A stretch of DNA of 64,000 nucleotides from Actinoplanes sp. TFC3 (GTDB lineage: Bacteria > Actinomycetota > Actinomycetes > Mycobacteriales > Micromonosporaceae): assembly GCF_001553785.1 (NCBI RefSeq), contig NZ_LOJP01000001.1, positions 1,769,326-1,833,325 of the forward strand. Direction: 5' to 3'. Position numbers and translations under genes: made by a program. The notes beneath the pieces are model-generated. The model saw only the letters and a list, made by a program, of their open reading frames with translations, made no database searches and had not been told where the DNA came from. Position 1 is the stretch's first letter, and each line of letters opens with the position of its first letter. Positions 63,927 through 64,000 of the stretch are shown one piece after another.

Positions 63927-64000
63927 ATGACGGAACCGAAACCCCGCAGCGATCGCAGCCCCTGGAACTGGCTGCTGCTCATCCCCGTTGCTCTGCCCCT
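63927..64000 (+). CDS. DUF3311 membrane protein (5' end only)
   Basis: Starts at ATG with GGGAGG upstream and runs off the right edge. The visible residues, a short basic start (TEPKPRSDRSPWNW) and a first membrane segment (LLLIPVALPL), match DUF3311, a small two-helix protein usually encoded just before a sodium:solute symporter. A symporter gene is therefore expected to the right of the window. Confidence 0.7.
   Translation, partial: MTEPKPRSDRSPWNWLLLIPVALP

Overview
The window is high-GC actinobacterial chromosome, most likely from a Micromonosporaceae genus such as Actinoplanes or a close relative. The grounds are GC-rich codon use, frequent GTG starts, many ATGA/GTGA gene overlaps, a fasR-fabD-fabH-acpP-fabF operon, a homodimeric actinobacterial pyruvate dehydrogenase E1, a HelR-type helicase, a mycothiol-dependent isomerase-type (DinB-like) protein and several actinobacterial DUF families. 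The genus is inferred from these families, not from a search.

Layout. 1-7 kb: the 3' end of a transposase-like gene, a DUF6232 protein, the biotin transporter BioY, and a five-gene minus-strand envelope module (membrane protein, DUF4129, DUF4350, MoxR ATPase, DUF58). 7-17 kb: a Tat-exported 5'-nucleotidase, a Ser/Thr kinase, a STAS protein followed by a kinase-like gene without its catalytic core, surE-pfkB, a CDF metal exporter and a secreted propeller protein. 17-26 kb: HelR, an alpha/beta hydrolase, beta-carbonic anhydrase, DUF3145, a GH3 lipoprotein, and a divergent AraC regulator/oxidoreductase pair. 26-31 kb: the type II fatty acid synthase operon with its regulator and an inverted repeat ahead of fabD. 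31-37 kb: a 70-residue ORF with a very strong ribosome-binding site, a TetR regulator, a sigma/membrane-protein pair, gltX and an MFS transporter. 37-45 kb: central carbon and redox genes (aceE, a frameshifted yjbQ, a fused E1 alpha-beta 2-oxo-acid dehydrogenase, DUF3052, AhpE-type peroxiredoxin) and tRNA-Val(TAC), followed by a 69-bp imperfect direct repeat. 45-54 kb: accessory genes, including a GH10-CBM2 xylanase with a CebR-like operator and a debris ORF behind it, an orphan barstar, and a GNAT protein with a 15-bp tandem repeat. 54-59 kb: a Prim-Pol-like gene divergent from an XRE regulator/flavoprotein pair, then the conserved Nif3/zinc-ribbon/RNase H-phosphatase operon. 59-64 kb: CGNR regulator, dehalogenase-like hydrolase, an ECF42 sigma/DGPF pair, a GH18 chitinase and the start of a DUF3311 gene.

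Most of the window is core or common accessory actinobacterial metabolism. No complete new defence, biosynthetic or mobile system is visible. The points most worth a second look are the leader-like small ORF at 31,027, the Prim-Pol/XRE/flavoprotein neighbourhood, the kinase with an internal deletion, the frameshift in yjbQ, the putative operator of the fatty acid operon, and the repeated block beside tRNA-Val.
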